A DNA stretch of 37,456 nt from Planctomycetota bacterium. Its GTDB lineage: Bacteria > Planctomycetota > UBA1135 > UBA2386. The notes below the pieces were generated by a model. That model did not search any database. It was not told the origin of the DNA and saw only the letters and a program-made list of their open reading frames with translations. Below, one piece after another: positions 18,732 to 26,933 of the stretch; position 1 is the first letter of the stretch, and every line of letters begins with the position of its first letter. The stretch covers positions 1-37,456 of the forward strand of contig CANEYR010000032.1 in assembly GCA_947444055.1 (NCBI GenBank). The letters are read 5' to 3'. The translations under genes were made by a program, and so were the position numbers.

Positions 18732-20249
18732 TCAGCCGCCTGCGTGCTGCCAGCGACCGTCGACTTCGCGGGCGCTGCCTTCCTCGGCGAGCTTCTGCAG
18801 GCCCGCGAGCAACGAACGCGCAGCGAATCGATAGAGCGACGGATCGGCGTCCCAGTAGACCTTGGGCAGCAGCTCGTCGAGAGTGCCCGGGCCCTGCTGC
18901 AAGGTCTCCACCAACTTCGTCTCGCGCTGCCGCCGGTGGCGCAGGTACTGCTTCACCAGGCGCTGGCCATCGCGCAGCGCTGGGCCGTGGGCGGGATAGA
19001 GGGTCGTCAACGGCTGCGTCGACAGGCGTTCGAGGCTGCGCAAGTAGGTGGCGAGATGGCCTTCGGGCGGATCGACGATGATGGTGCTAACCGTCGACAG
19101 CATGTCGCCGACCAGCATCGAGCCGTAGCGCGACTCGCGGAAGCACAGGTGGCCACGGTCGTGCCCTGGCGTGTGCACTGCGAGCAGTTCCCAGCCGGTC
19201 CTGCCATCGGGCGACTTGCCGAGCGGCACCTTCATGCCGTCGTCGAGGGCGGCACCCGCACGGAAACCCGGTTCGAGGCGCGTCAGCGTCAGCGCATGGC
19301 CGCGCACCGGCAGATTGAGCGCTTGACTCAACGCGTTCACACCGCCGACGTGGTCGATGTGATGGTGGGTGAGCAGGATGCCTTGCACCGTGGCGCCTTG
19401 GCGCGTCAGTTCCTCTAGCAACTGCAGAAGGCGGAGCTGTTCTTCCTGGTGCGGGGAGCCCGGGTCGACGACCCACAGGCGGTCCGTGCCGACGATGTAG
19501 CAGTTGGTTGTGGTGGCGGGCGGCAGCGTCGGCGTGCGCAAGGGCGCCAGCACGATGCCCGGCGAGAAGCGCACCTGGTGCAGTCGGCCGTCGCGATAGC
19601 CTTGCGTCGTCACCACGATCTCGCGTGCGAAGTGCTCGAAGTCAGTACAGCGCGCCAGATGTTCGAGCAGGATCACGGCTGGCGGCACCAGCAGCAAGTC
19701 GCCGTTGCGCCACGACGCGAGCGCTTGCTGCGGCAGCCACCATCGCCCTTGCACCAGTTCACCGCGCCACACCTCGGGTCGCGGCCCGGCGGTGCCGGCG
19801 GTGCAACCCTCGAGGGTCACGTGGAAGAACGCGGTGTCGTAGCGAACGGGTGCGAATGGCGGCGTCTCGATGCGGCACAGTTCGCGCAGCGGCAGCGGCG
19901 GCAGGCTGCCGGCGATCACGCTCGGCCACGGCGAGGCATCCAAGGTGTCACTGGCTTTCTGTTCGTGCGCCAGCAATTGCTCACGCAGCGTGGTCAGCGC
20001 TTCGCCGCCCGTCCGGGTCGCCGGCAGCTTGTGACGGATCAGCCCCACCTCTTCGAAGAGTTCGCGATGGGCGCAGGTCTGCATGGCGTCCGCGTCCGTC
20101 AGCCCGTCCTCGGCGTCGACGGTGCCGCCGGGCAGTGCCCAGTAACCGCCGAAGAACCGGAGATCGGGCGAGCGCTCAACCAAGAACACCGCGAGGTCTT
20201 GGCCTTGACCGCGGGTGATCAGCAGCGCAGCAGCAGTGCGTCGGCTCAT
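18732..20249 (-). CDS. Nudix hydrolase fused to LACTB2-like metallo-beta-lactamase
   Basis: 505 residues from the ATG at 20249. The N-terminal half (about 1-230) is a Nudix domain of the extended NUDT19-like type: FFGGYWALPGGTVD (32-45), an insertion, then the Nudix helix AHRELFEEVGL (60-70). The C-terminal half is a metallo-beta-lactamase fold with THHHIDH (metal ligands H295, H297, D299, H300), H363 in HTPGHDRGH, D382 in GDML and H421 in YPAHG. A terminal winged-helix-like segment (about 440-500) is typical of LACTB2, an RNA endonuclease. So one chain could hydrolyse a nucleoside-diphosphate-linked substrate and a second ester or RNA bond; the substrate is unknown. It heads an operon with the MFS transporter. 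No clear ribosome-binding site. Confidence 0.85.
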   Translation of the reverse strand: MSRRTAAALLITRGQGQDLAVFLVERSPDLRFFGGYWALPGGTVDAEDGLTDADAMQTCAHRELFEEVGLIRHKLPATRTGGEALTTLREQLLAHEQKASDTLDASPWPSVIAGSLPPLPLRELCRIETPPFAPVRYDTAFFHVTLEGCTAGTAGPRPEVWRGELVQGRWWLPQQALASWRNGDLLLVPPAVILLEHLARCTDFEHFAREIVVTTQGYRDGRLHQVRFSPGIVLAPLRTPTLPPATTTNCYIVGTDRLWVVDPGSPHQEEQLRLLQLLEELTRQGATVQGILLTHHHIDHVGGVNALSQALNLPVRGHALTLTRLEPGFRAGAALDDGMKVPLGKSPDGRTGWELLAVHTPGHDRGHLCFRESRYGSMLVGDMLSTVSTIIVDPPEGHLATYLRSLERLSTQPLTTLYPAHGPALRDGQRLVKQYLRHRRQRETKLVETLQQGPGTLDELLPKVYWDADPSLYRFAARSLLAGLQKLAEEGSAREVDGRWQHAGG

Positions 20250-20325
20250 TGCAGGGCGGGCACGATAGCCATGCCGCCCCTTGGGGCTCGCGGAAAACTG
20301 CGCCGACGCGGCTGGCTCAGGTGCG

Positions 20326-20578
20326 CTACTTGGCGACCGAACTGACCAGCTGCTGCACGCCGTGTTCACTCGTGGTGGCGAGGCCAGCCAGTTCATCCGC
20401 TGCCATCGCCGAGTCCTCCGTGTTCTGCGTGATGGTCTGCAGGCCGCTGTCCATTCAGTTGGTCTGCGTCGCGATCGACTCCGACAGTGGCGAGCAGCGA
20501 CACGCCGGCGATCACCGCCAGCTTGGCCTTCAATCGCAGACCGAGACGGTTGTTGTTCGAGCTGGGTTGGTCAGTCAC
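20326..20578 (-). pseudogene. Methyl-accepting chemotaxis protein relic with internal deletions
   Basis: The 410-bp gap between the Nudix-MBL gene and the next minus-strand gene holds a collapsed chemoreceptor gene. A GTG start (20578) with a strong GAGGAGAG site 4-5 bases upstream encodes TDQPSSNNNRLGLRLKAKLA and a first transmembrane helix (VIAGVSLLATVG). Then, in another frame, come SESIATQTN (the start of the signalling hairpin tip), a TGA, and the end of a signalling domain: LQTITQNTEDSAMAADELA continuing to LVSSVAK and a TAG at 20326. The sensor domain, HAMP and most of the signalling domain are missing. The intact start signals suggest recent loss. Bases 20250-20325 and 20592-20659 show nothing else. 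Confidence 0.6.
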
Positions 20579-20659
20579 TAGGTCTCTCCTCGCGGCCCTA
20601 ACGAGTAGGCACGGGCCGTCGGCGGAGAGGAAATCGCGAACTCGGCTACAGCAATTCCC

Positions 20660-22753
20660 TCAGGGACGCGTCACGTTGGTCAGAGTCAGCAACGCCATCG
20701 CCGTGCCATAGCTGCGGCCGAGTTCGTGGCTGTCGAGGAAGCTGCCGTCGATCTCGGGCACTTGCTGCAGCACCACCTTGAAGCGTTGCCAATGCGCCGA
20801 GCGCTCCTCGGCCGGCAGCATGTTGACGACTTCGCTGGCGTGGAACACCGAGTGGAAGAAGAAGAACCCAGCCAGCTCGCCATCACTGTGGAAGTCATTG
20901 CGGCGCACGGTCGCCAGTCGCTCCATGTGCTGCCAGAAGTTGGCGAGCGCGAAGCGCACCTTGTCGAGGTCGCTGCGGCCGAGCTGTAGCAGACCGCCTT
21001 CGCACACCGGCATGCGACCGGAACTGTCCTTCAGACTGCCTTCGTGCTGATCGGCAGCGCCGCCGTAGACGTAGGCGCCGTTCTTGGTGCGGGCGCTCAG
21101 CAACGCTTGGGCGGCGCGATCGAGCATCTCGGTCGGCACGGTGGCACCGGCGGCCTTGGCGGCGAGCACTTCTTGCAGCACCGCGCCGGTGGCGAAGGCG
21201 TTCTCGTACTCGTGGGCCCAGAAGCCGCTGGGCTTTTGCCGCGCGGCGGCGGCCTGCACGATCTCGTTCATGCGCACGATCAGTCGCTCGCGCTCCTTGC
21301 CGTCGCTGTTAGCGGCGCGGCGCGCAAAGTACATCAGGCGATAGGCATCGCTGTAGCAGTCCTCGTTGAGGCCGCGGTTGAGGCGCTTGGGATCCAGCAG
21401 GAACGCTTCGCCGCGGGCGAGCGCCTGGTCGATGCGGGCGTGCAGGTCTGGATGCGCCGTGCGGTGTTCATACAACGCCGTGCAGGCGATCGCCGTGATC
21501 GCCACCCAGACGTTGGGCGTGATCTCGGTGTCAGGCCAATAGGCGTAGCGCGAGTCGGTGAAGCCGCCGTCGTCGCGTTGCTGGTGCAGCAAGAAGGTGA
21601 CGGCGCCGCGTGCCATCGCCTCGGGAGTCAGTTGGTCCCCTTGCCACGTCGTGTCCTTCTGCAGTCCGGTGTAGGCGGCGTCCGGCAGCCACGCCAGCGA
21701 CTCGAAGCCCGTGAAGGCCGCGCCGAGTGGACGGTCGTCCGGGCCGAGCGTGGTGTTGGCGCGGGCGCGGCGGCCAAAGCGGGTGTCGGCGAACTTCTGC
21801 GCGACCAACGTGAAACGCCGCATGGCGCCCGCTTCGTCGCCGAGTTGCAGCGCGTTCACGGCGTACCAATAACCGGCTTCGGCAGCGCCAGCGCCATGGC
21901 TGCGCCAACTCTGCTCGAGCAGCGGTTGGGCTGCGAGCAGTTGGCCTTGGTGGGTCAGCAGCAACCCTTGCTCGTGGGCCGCCGCCGCCTGCAGTTTCTT
22001 GTCGCCCGCGACCTTCTGCAGACTCGCCAGGGCCTGCACCGGCTGGCGCAGCAGACGTTGCAGCTGCGCGATCGCCAGCCAATCGGCGGCGGACTTCTGG
22101 TCACTCTTCAACGCCATCGCCAAGGCGTCGCGCCAGCGCCCACCTTGGCGCAGTGTGGTGACGCTGTCGCCTGCTCGCTGCACGCCCGCGTGCTCGAGCA
22201 CGCGCACACACAGGTCGGCAAACCAATGGCCGCGGAAGGTGCGAAGGCGTTCGAGGAAGTGCACGACCTTGCCGTCACCATCCAAGAACACGATCGCCGG
22301 TTCGACGAAGGCTAGTGGCTTGAGACCGAAGCGATCGCTCAGGGCCTGGTCCATCACGCAGCGCAACGGCACGAACGCGTGGGTGCACAACTCGGCGACC
22401 TCGGGGTCGGCGAACAGCACCTGCCGCGCGTAGACGTCGAGCACCGGGGCGCGGTACATCTGGTTGCCGTTCAGCGTCTGCTCCTGGATGCGGTGCACGT
22501 ACCACAGCACCAGCGTGCCTTGCTTCTTCGCGGCCGCACAGGCGGCGTCGACGAGGGCATTGCGATCGACCTTGACGTTCTTGCTGCGGGCGTTGTCGAA
22601 ATGCTCCTGGCCATCGGTGCGCCAGGGGATGTCGTCGCCAAGGCCCAGCGTGCTGGCGGGATGAACGGCTGCGGCCGGCGGCGCGTCTTGGGCGGCGAGG
22701 CAGGCGGCGAACAGCAACGACGAGGCGAACGCGATTCGTGGAATCATGGGCAT
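20660..22753 (-). CDS. Exported protein: thioredoxin fold, TPR-like middle, alpha-toroid C-terminus
   Basis: About 697 residues from the ATG at 22753 (22747 also possible). A signal peptide (IPRIAFASSLLFAACLAAQ) may be a lipoprotein signal, with Cys after AA. Residues about 40-180 look like a thioredoxin fold (LVLWYVHRIQEQT, then EPAIVFLDGDGKVVHF) without a CxxC redox pair, so not a standard thiol oxidoreductase. The middle (about 200-350) is Ala/Leu-rich helical, TPR-like. From about 400 the sequence has FLLHQQRDDGGF and later KPSGFWAHEYENAFATGAVL and MPVCEGGLLQLG, the QxxDGGF pattern of terpenoid-cyclase/prenyltransferase alpha-toroids. The function is unknown. It is transcribed toward the chemoreceptor relic and follows the ClC gene by 29 bp. 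Confidence 0.75.
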   Translation of the reverse strand: MPMIPRIAFASSLLFAACLAAQDAPPAAAVHPASTLGLGDDIPWRTDGQEHFDNARSKNVKVDRNALVDAACAAAKKQGTLVLWYVHRIQEQTLNGNQMYRAPVLDVYARQVLFADPEVAELCTHAFVPLRCVMDQALSDRFGLKPLAFVEPAIVFLDGDGKVVHFLERLRTFRGHWFADLCVRVLEHAGVQRAGDSVTTLRQGGRWRDALAMALKSDQKSAADWLAIAQLQRLLRQPVQALASLQKVAGDKKLQAAAAHEQGLLLTHQGQLLAAQPLLEQSWRSHGAGAAEAGYWYAVNALQLGDEAGAMRRFTLVAQKFADTRFGRRARANTTLGPDDRPLGAAFTGFESLAWLPDAAYTGLQKDTTWQGDQLTPEAMARGAVTFLLHQQRDDGGFTDSRYAYWPDTEITPNVWVAITAIACTALYEHRTAHPDLHARIDQALARGEAFLLDPKRLNRGLNEDCYSDAYRLMYFARRAANSDGKERERLIVRMNEIVQAAAARQKPSGFWAHEYENAFATGAVLQEVLAAKAAGATVPTEMLDRAAQALLSARTKNGAYVYGGAADQHEGSLKDSSGRMPVCEGGLLQLGRSDLDKVRFALANFWQHMERLATVRRNDFHSDGELAGFFFFHSVFHASEVVNMLPAEERSAHWQRFKVVLQQVPEIDGSFLDSHELGRSYGTAMALLTLTNVTRP

Positions 22754-22782
22754 GGCAGCGCTGGCAAGCGCCGACCCGCAGC

Positions 22783-24813
22783 CTACTCCTTGTCGCTGGT
22801 GCCGTCCTGCCGCAGTTTGCGGATCGCCTCGCGGGTGCCGAGCACGACGACTTGCCAGCCGACCAACAAGACGAGGTCCGGCGTGGCGGCGACGACTTGC
22901 TTCGCGTCGCCCGGGGGGATCGCCATCACGATCACCAAACCGCGCACGCTCTCTGGCGACAAGGCATCGACGGCGAGGCCACTCCACACATCCGGCACTG
23001 GGATCGTGCGCAGTTCATGGCCTGGTGGCAGTTCCAGTTCCTCGCCACCGACGGCCAAGCGGTGGTTGCGTCGCTGTTGGCCGAGCACTTCGTTGCCGAG
23101 AGTGGTCAGCACGTCTTGGTGGCGCACGCGCCCGAGCAGCCGTGGCACCGCACCGGCTGAGACCACCGCCACTTCGCGCAACTCAGGATCGTCGAACATC
23201 GGCAACACGGCGGCGATCGATTGCTCGGCTTGCACCATGACCATCGGCCGCGTTAGGTCGGCGGCGATGACGACTGTCGTCAGGCTCGGATCGTTGAGGA
23301 AGTTCTTCACGTCCTGCAACTCGATGCGACCCACCAACCCACCCTGCGCATCCTGCACGTAGAGCGTGTCGCCGCGGTGGGTGCTGAGCATCTGCATCAC
23401 GGCAGGGAAGTCGGCGGTGTCGCGCACCGTCAGCACGTCGGCGCGTTGCACGTCGCGCACATAGGTCGATCGGATCGCCAAGTCTTCGATGCCGCCGGGC
23501 AGCTCTTCGCCCTTCGCACGAATGGCGGCGGTGTAGTAGCTGTCCTCATCGAGCATCGACGCTGTGATGCTGGCGACGATGCTGCACAACATCACCGGCA
23601 GCGTCAGCTCGTCGTAGTGGCTGCGGGTCATCTCGAACACCAGCACGACGGCGGTCACCGGCGCGTGCATCGTCGCCGCGGTGAGACCCGCCATGCCGAC
23701 AAACACGAAGGTCGCGACCTCCTTGCTCGAGACCGGTGTGACGTAGCCGAGTGCGTGCGCGAACACCGCGCCGAAGGCCGCGCCGATGACGAGATTGGGC
23801 GTGAAGATGCCACCCAGACCTCCCGAGCCGACGGTGGCGACGGTGGCGACGAGCTTCCACGCAAACAATGTCATCACCAGGCTCAGCGCCGGGGAACTGG
23901 TCGCCAGGTCTTTGATGACGTCGAAGCCGTTGCCCCACGCATGCGGCATGAAGGTGCCGATGGCGCCGACGATCAGTCCGCCGAGAGCCAACCGCAGCGG
24001 CGGCGACGCCGGCAGCCGGGCGAAGGCGCGGCGTCCGGACGCCAACGCGGTGCGGAAGACGATGCCGCCAAAGCCGCACAGCACGCCGAGCAAGACGGCG
24101 GCGAACACCAGGTTCCACGGCAGCTTGGCCACCAGCTCGGATGCCTCGCCGAGGTGCGCTTCCTTGCCGCGCAGTTCCCCGCGGACGATCGTCGCCAGCA
24201 CCGACGCGACGACGATCGGGGCGAACACGTCCATCGCGAAGTTGCCGAGCACGACCTCCATCACGAAGATCGCGCCAGTGATCGGCGCGTTGTAGGAGGT
24301 CGCCATGCCAGCCGCGACGCCGCAACCGAGCAGCACGGCGCGCGGCCGCGAGCCGAGCTGCGCCCAGCGCGCGATCAAGGCCGCCACCGTTGCGGCGATC
24401 TGCGAGTTGGCACCCTCGCGCCCGATGCTGCCACCGGACCCGATCGTGCACGCCGACGACAAGGTCTGCGCCAAGCTCTCGCGCAGCCGGATCGTGCCCT
24501 TGCGCAACTGCACTAGCACGACGAGGTCGGCGAGACCGAACGGTGGTTTCTTGCCACGCAACGTCAGCAGCACCACGCCCGCGACCAAGCCGCCGATGGT
24601 GGGGACGAGCAGCGTTTGCCACCACGTGAGGTTGGTGGCGATCGCGTGCGGCAGCGTCTCCTTGCTGGCGGCGTCGCGATGGGTCAGCGCGTCCTGGATC
24701 CACTCCAGGCCATCGAGAAACTTGCTGCCCAGAAACCCGCCCGCGACGCCGATGACAGCGGCGAGCAGGAAGATCGCGAATGCGCGTAGCGGCAGGCCCT
24801 TCTGCTTTGGCAT
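22783..24813 (-). CDS. ClC-family chloride channel/antiporter with CBS pair and TrkA-C-like tail
   Basis: 676 residues from the ATG at 24813. The ClC membrane domain (about 10-430) has GSGGSIGREGAN with the gating glutamate E133, YNAPITGAIFVMEVV, and the anion-filter loop GSGGLGGIFTPN. The first filter motif is GSGGS rather than GSGIP, as in many bacterial non-canonical ClCs. Two CBS domains follow (about 460-580; VRDVQRADVLTVRD and AADLTRPMVMVQAEQ), which usually sense adenine nucleotides. The last 90 residues resemble a TrkA-C/RCK-C ligand-binding domain (HELRTIPVPDVWSG to LVGWQVVVLGT). Whether it is a channel or H+/Cl- exchanger cannot be told. It is divergent from the polytopic membrane protein at 24902 (88-bp gap) and upstream of the exported toroid protein. 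Confidence 0.9.
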   Translation of the reverse strand: MPKQKGLPLRAFAIFLLAAVIGVAGGFLGSKFLDGLEWIQDALTHRDAASKETLPHAIATNLTWWQTLLVPTIGGLVAGVVLLTLRGKKPPFGLADLVVLVQLRKGTIRLRESLAQTLSSACTIGSGGSIGREGANSQIAATVAALIARWAQLGSRPRAVLLGCGVAAGMATSYNAPITGAIFVMEVVLGNFAMDVFAPIVVASVLATIVRGELRGKEAHLGEASELVAKLPWNLVFAAVLLGVLCGFGGIVFRTALASGRRAFARLPASPPLRLALGGLIVGAIGTFMPHAWGNGFDVIKDLATSSPALSLVMTLFAWKLVATVATVGSGGLGGIFTPNLVIGAAFGAVFAHALGYVTPVSSKEVATFVFVGMAGLTAATMHAPVTAVVLVFEMTRSHYDELTLPVMLCSIVASITASMLDEDSYYTAAIRAKGEELPGGIEDLAIRSTYVRDVQRADVLTVRDTADFPAVMQMLSTHRGDTLYVQDAQGGLVGRIELQDVKNFLNDPSLTTVVIAADLTRPMVMVQAEQSIAAVLPMFDDPELREVAVVSAGAVPRLLGRVRHQDVLTTLGNEVLGQQRRNHRLAVGGEELELPPGHELRTIPVPDVWSGLAVDALSPESVRGLVIVMAIPPGDAKQVVAATPDLVLLVGWQVVVLGTREAIRKLRQDGTSDKE

Positions 24814-24901
24814 CGAGTAGGCAGAAGGGTGGGCTTCGTGGTGCCGCGCGTCAACACCGCGCTCGTCGAAGGTTGCGCGAACTGCGGTAAGCTCCGCCGC
24901 G

Positions 24902-26185
24902 ATGCTGCCACGGCGCCAAGCGGTCTTGCTCGAATGGCTCATCGCCGCGGTCGTCGGCGCCGTGCTACTGAAACTGTCCGACTGGATGGTGCCGCCAGCG
25001 ACGGCTGCCTTCCCAGGTCACGGCGAACGTTTCGTCGCGATGGTGAACGATCCGTTCGCCTTCACCGGCGATTTCCCGCACCGCGTGCTGTGGCCGCTGC
25101 TGGCGAACTTGGTCGGCAGACTCGGCGTCGCGCCGCCGGTGTTCACGCAGGTCTGCAACGCGGCCCTGCTGGCTGTGGTGTTCTGGTTTTGTCGGCAGCG
25201 GCGTGCGGCTTGGCTCGACGCCAGCTTGGTCACCGCGGCGATTGCCGCCAGCGGCGCCGTGCTCGTCTACAAGCCGATGGCGTGCTACTCCGACACGCTC
25301 AATCTGCTGCTGCTCGTGCTGAGCGTGCACTTCGTCGCTCGCCCCATCGTGTTCTGGGGGCTCGTGCTGCTGGCGGGCCTCAGCCACGAGATGGTGTTCT
25401 TCTTCGCGCCGTGGTTGCTGTGGCTGCGTGTGCACGCAGGCGGGGGAACGTGGCGCCGTGATGGGGCGGCGCTGGCCATGACGTTCGCGCTGTACGCCGG
25501 CTGGCGTCTCTTCGTTGGCGCGATGGTGCCGGCGGCGGCGGCAGGCGCGCCCGCGGCGAGCTACGACGCCTGGTACTACTTCTTCCACAGCTTCTGGGTG
25601 CCGTGGCTGTTGCCGGGCTTGTGGGCCTTGTGGCTGCTGGTGGTGTTGGCGGAGTTCGGGCCGCTGTTGGCCTTGGCCGTGGTCAGTTGGCGTTGCCGCG
25701 AGCCCAGCATGGGCGGACGCCTTGGCCTGTGGTTGTACTTCGGTTGCGTGCTGGCGATGATGATGCTCGCCTACGACGTCATGCGCTTTGCGACGTTTGC
25801 CTGCTTGCCGGTGTTGCTCGGCAGCCTGGCACTGCTGCGGCAGGCAGCGATGCGGCTGTGGTTCGTTGGCATCTTGGTGGCCTCGATCGCCACCTACGTG
25901 TGGCAGCATCCGGTGCCATCGCAACAGGGCGGCGCCATCTTCACGCGCGTCGGTCCTGAGATGTTCGCCTGGGTGATCCCGCGGGTGAAGGAAGGCCAAC
26001 GCGTTACCTGGTCGGATGCGATGGACGTGCAGCTGCAGTCGTTGTCGCAACACGCCTCGGTGTGGATCACCGTGGTCGCTGCCGCGGTCGGCATCGTGGC
26101 GCTCGGTCTGTGGCTCGCGCGTTACGTCGGCTCGGCCAGCTCGTCAGGCAGCGAACCGCGCACGCAGCGGAACGCTTCGCCGTAG
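24902..26185 (+). CDS. Polytopic membrane protein, GT-C-like (unknown)
   Basis: 427 residues with about ten transmembrane helices. The first large loop after helix 1 holds FTGDFPHRVLWPLL, and a later loop CYSDTLNLLLL. The acidic residues in the first outer loop and the overall topology recall GT-C glycosyltransferases that use lipid-linked sugars, but no diagnostic motif is present, so this is only a suggestion. The ATG at 24902 gives a normal membrane-protein start (RRQAVLLEWLIAAVVGAVLL). It is divergent from the ClC gene. Its last 64 bp overlap the 3' end of the PIG-L gene on the other strand; the C-terminal 20 or so residues are polar and Ser-rich. Confidence 0.72.
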   Translation: MLPRRQAVLLEWLIAAVVGAVLLKLSDWMVPPATAAFPGHGERFVAMVNDPFAFTGDFPHRVLWPLLANLVGRLGVAPPVFTQVCNAALLAVVFWFCRQRRAAWLDASLVTAAIAASGAVLVYKPMACYSDTLNLLLLVLSVHFVARPIVFWGLVLLAGLSHEMVFFFAPWLLWLRVHAGGGTWRRDGAALAMTFALYAGWRLFVGAMVPAAAAGAPAASYDAWYYFFHSFWVPWLLPGLWALWLLVVLAEFGPLLALAVVSWRCREPSMGGRLGLWLYFGCVLAMMMLAYDVMRFATFACLPVLLGSLALLRQAAMRLWFVGILVASIATYVWQHPVPSQQGGAIFTRVGPEMFAWVIPRVKEGQRVTWSDAMDVQLQSLSQHASVWITVVAAAVGIVALGLWLARYVGSASSSGSEPRTQRNASP

Positions 26186-26853
26186 CCCTTGCCGCGCAAG
26201 TGCACGAGCGAACGGTACGCCGACAGCCCGCCGAGGCAGTGGTCGTACTGCACGTAGGCAATCTGGCTTTGGTGCGCGAGCATCGCGCGCTGCTTCTGCG
26301 CGAACACCGACGTCGTCTCGACGATGACGTCCGGCACCATCGCGTTCCAAACCTCGTAGCCAAGCGCGAGGCCACGAAAGCCGGCGCGGTCGAGGGCGCG
26401 CGTGACGACGAGGTGGGCGGCGTGATGGTCGGGATGGCCATCGAGTTCCCACGGCAAGTAGACGATTGTCGGAGCGAACTGCGCGATCGCGGTCAGCGCC
26501 ATCTGCACGCCCCACTCAAGGTCGGAGGCACTGAGCACGCAGCTATCGGGAAAGCCCCAGAACTGCACGTCGTCGACGCCGACTTCGCGCAGGCCCGCGC
26601 GCGACTCGGCGCGGCGCCGCTCCGCGTAGGTGCTGCCAGCGAAGCGACGGTCCGGATCGCCAGTGATGCCATCGGTGGTGACGATCACCCGCACCGGATC
26701 GCCCTGGGCTGAATGCAGCGCCAAGACACCGCCGGGGCCGGCGACTTCGTCGTCGGGGTGCGGGGCGAAGGCGAGCACTCGCCCCTTCGGCACGCGCTTC
26801 CAGAGCTTTGGAATGGGAGGCAGTCGCGGCTCGTCGGCCATGGCGGTGGCCAT
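26122..26853 (-). CDS. PIG-L family deacetylase (LmbE-like)
   Basis: 243 residues from the ATG at 26853 (an ATG four codons downstream is equally possible). Zinc-dependent deacetylases of this family act on N-acetylglucosaminyl groups, as in bacillithiol and mycothiol synthesis or in glycolipid and antibiotic pathways. The motif PHPDDE (H32, D34, D35, E36 in AFAPHPDDEVAGPGG) and the second metal motif HPDHH (140-144) are both complete. A TYAERRRAESRAGLREVGV segment is typical of the BshB-like branch. The substrate cannot be fixed without neighbours such as BshA. It lies 80 bp downstream of the HD-GYP gene on the same strand and overlaps the converging membrane-protein gene by 64 bp. Confidence 0.88.
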   Translation of the reverse strand: MATAMADEPRLPPIPKLWKRVPKGRVLAFAPHPDDEVAGPGGVLALHSAQGDPVRVIVTTDGITGDPDRRFAGSTYAERRRAESRAGLREVGVDDVQFWGFPDSCVLSASDLEWGVQMALTAIAQFAPTIVYLPWELDGHPDHHAAHLVVTRALDRAGFRGLALGYEVWNAMVPDVIVETTSVFAQKQRAMLAHQSQIAYVQYDHCLGGLSAYRSLVHLRGKGYGEAFRCVRGSLPDELAEPT

Positions 26854-26933
26854 CTTGCGTCCGCACCAACACGAAAGGAACGGTCTGCTCCGCGGTCGGG
26901 CAGTGGAATCTTCGCGGCCGGTGCGGACGCTCG

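Noticed and set aside
17628-19418. 596-codon plus-strand frame over the MFS and Nudix-MBL genes
   Set aside because: Gln/Arg/His-rich shadow of two well-supported minus-strand genes.
20326-20578. A genuine small protein gene from the GTG start
   Set aside because: The in-frame product after the first helix is nonsense (GVDRDADQLNGQRPADHHAE), whereas another frame continues a chemoreceptor signalling domain, so decay is the better reading.
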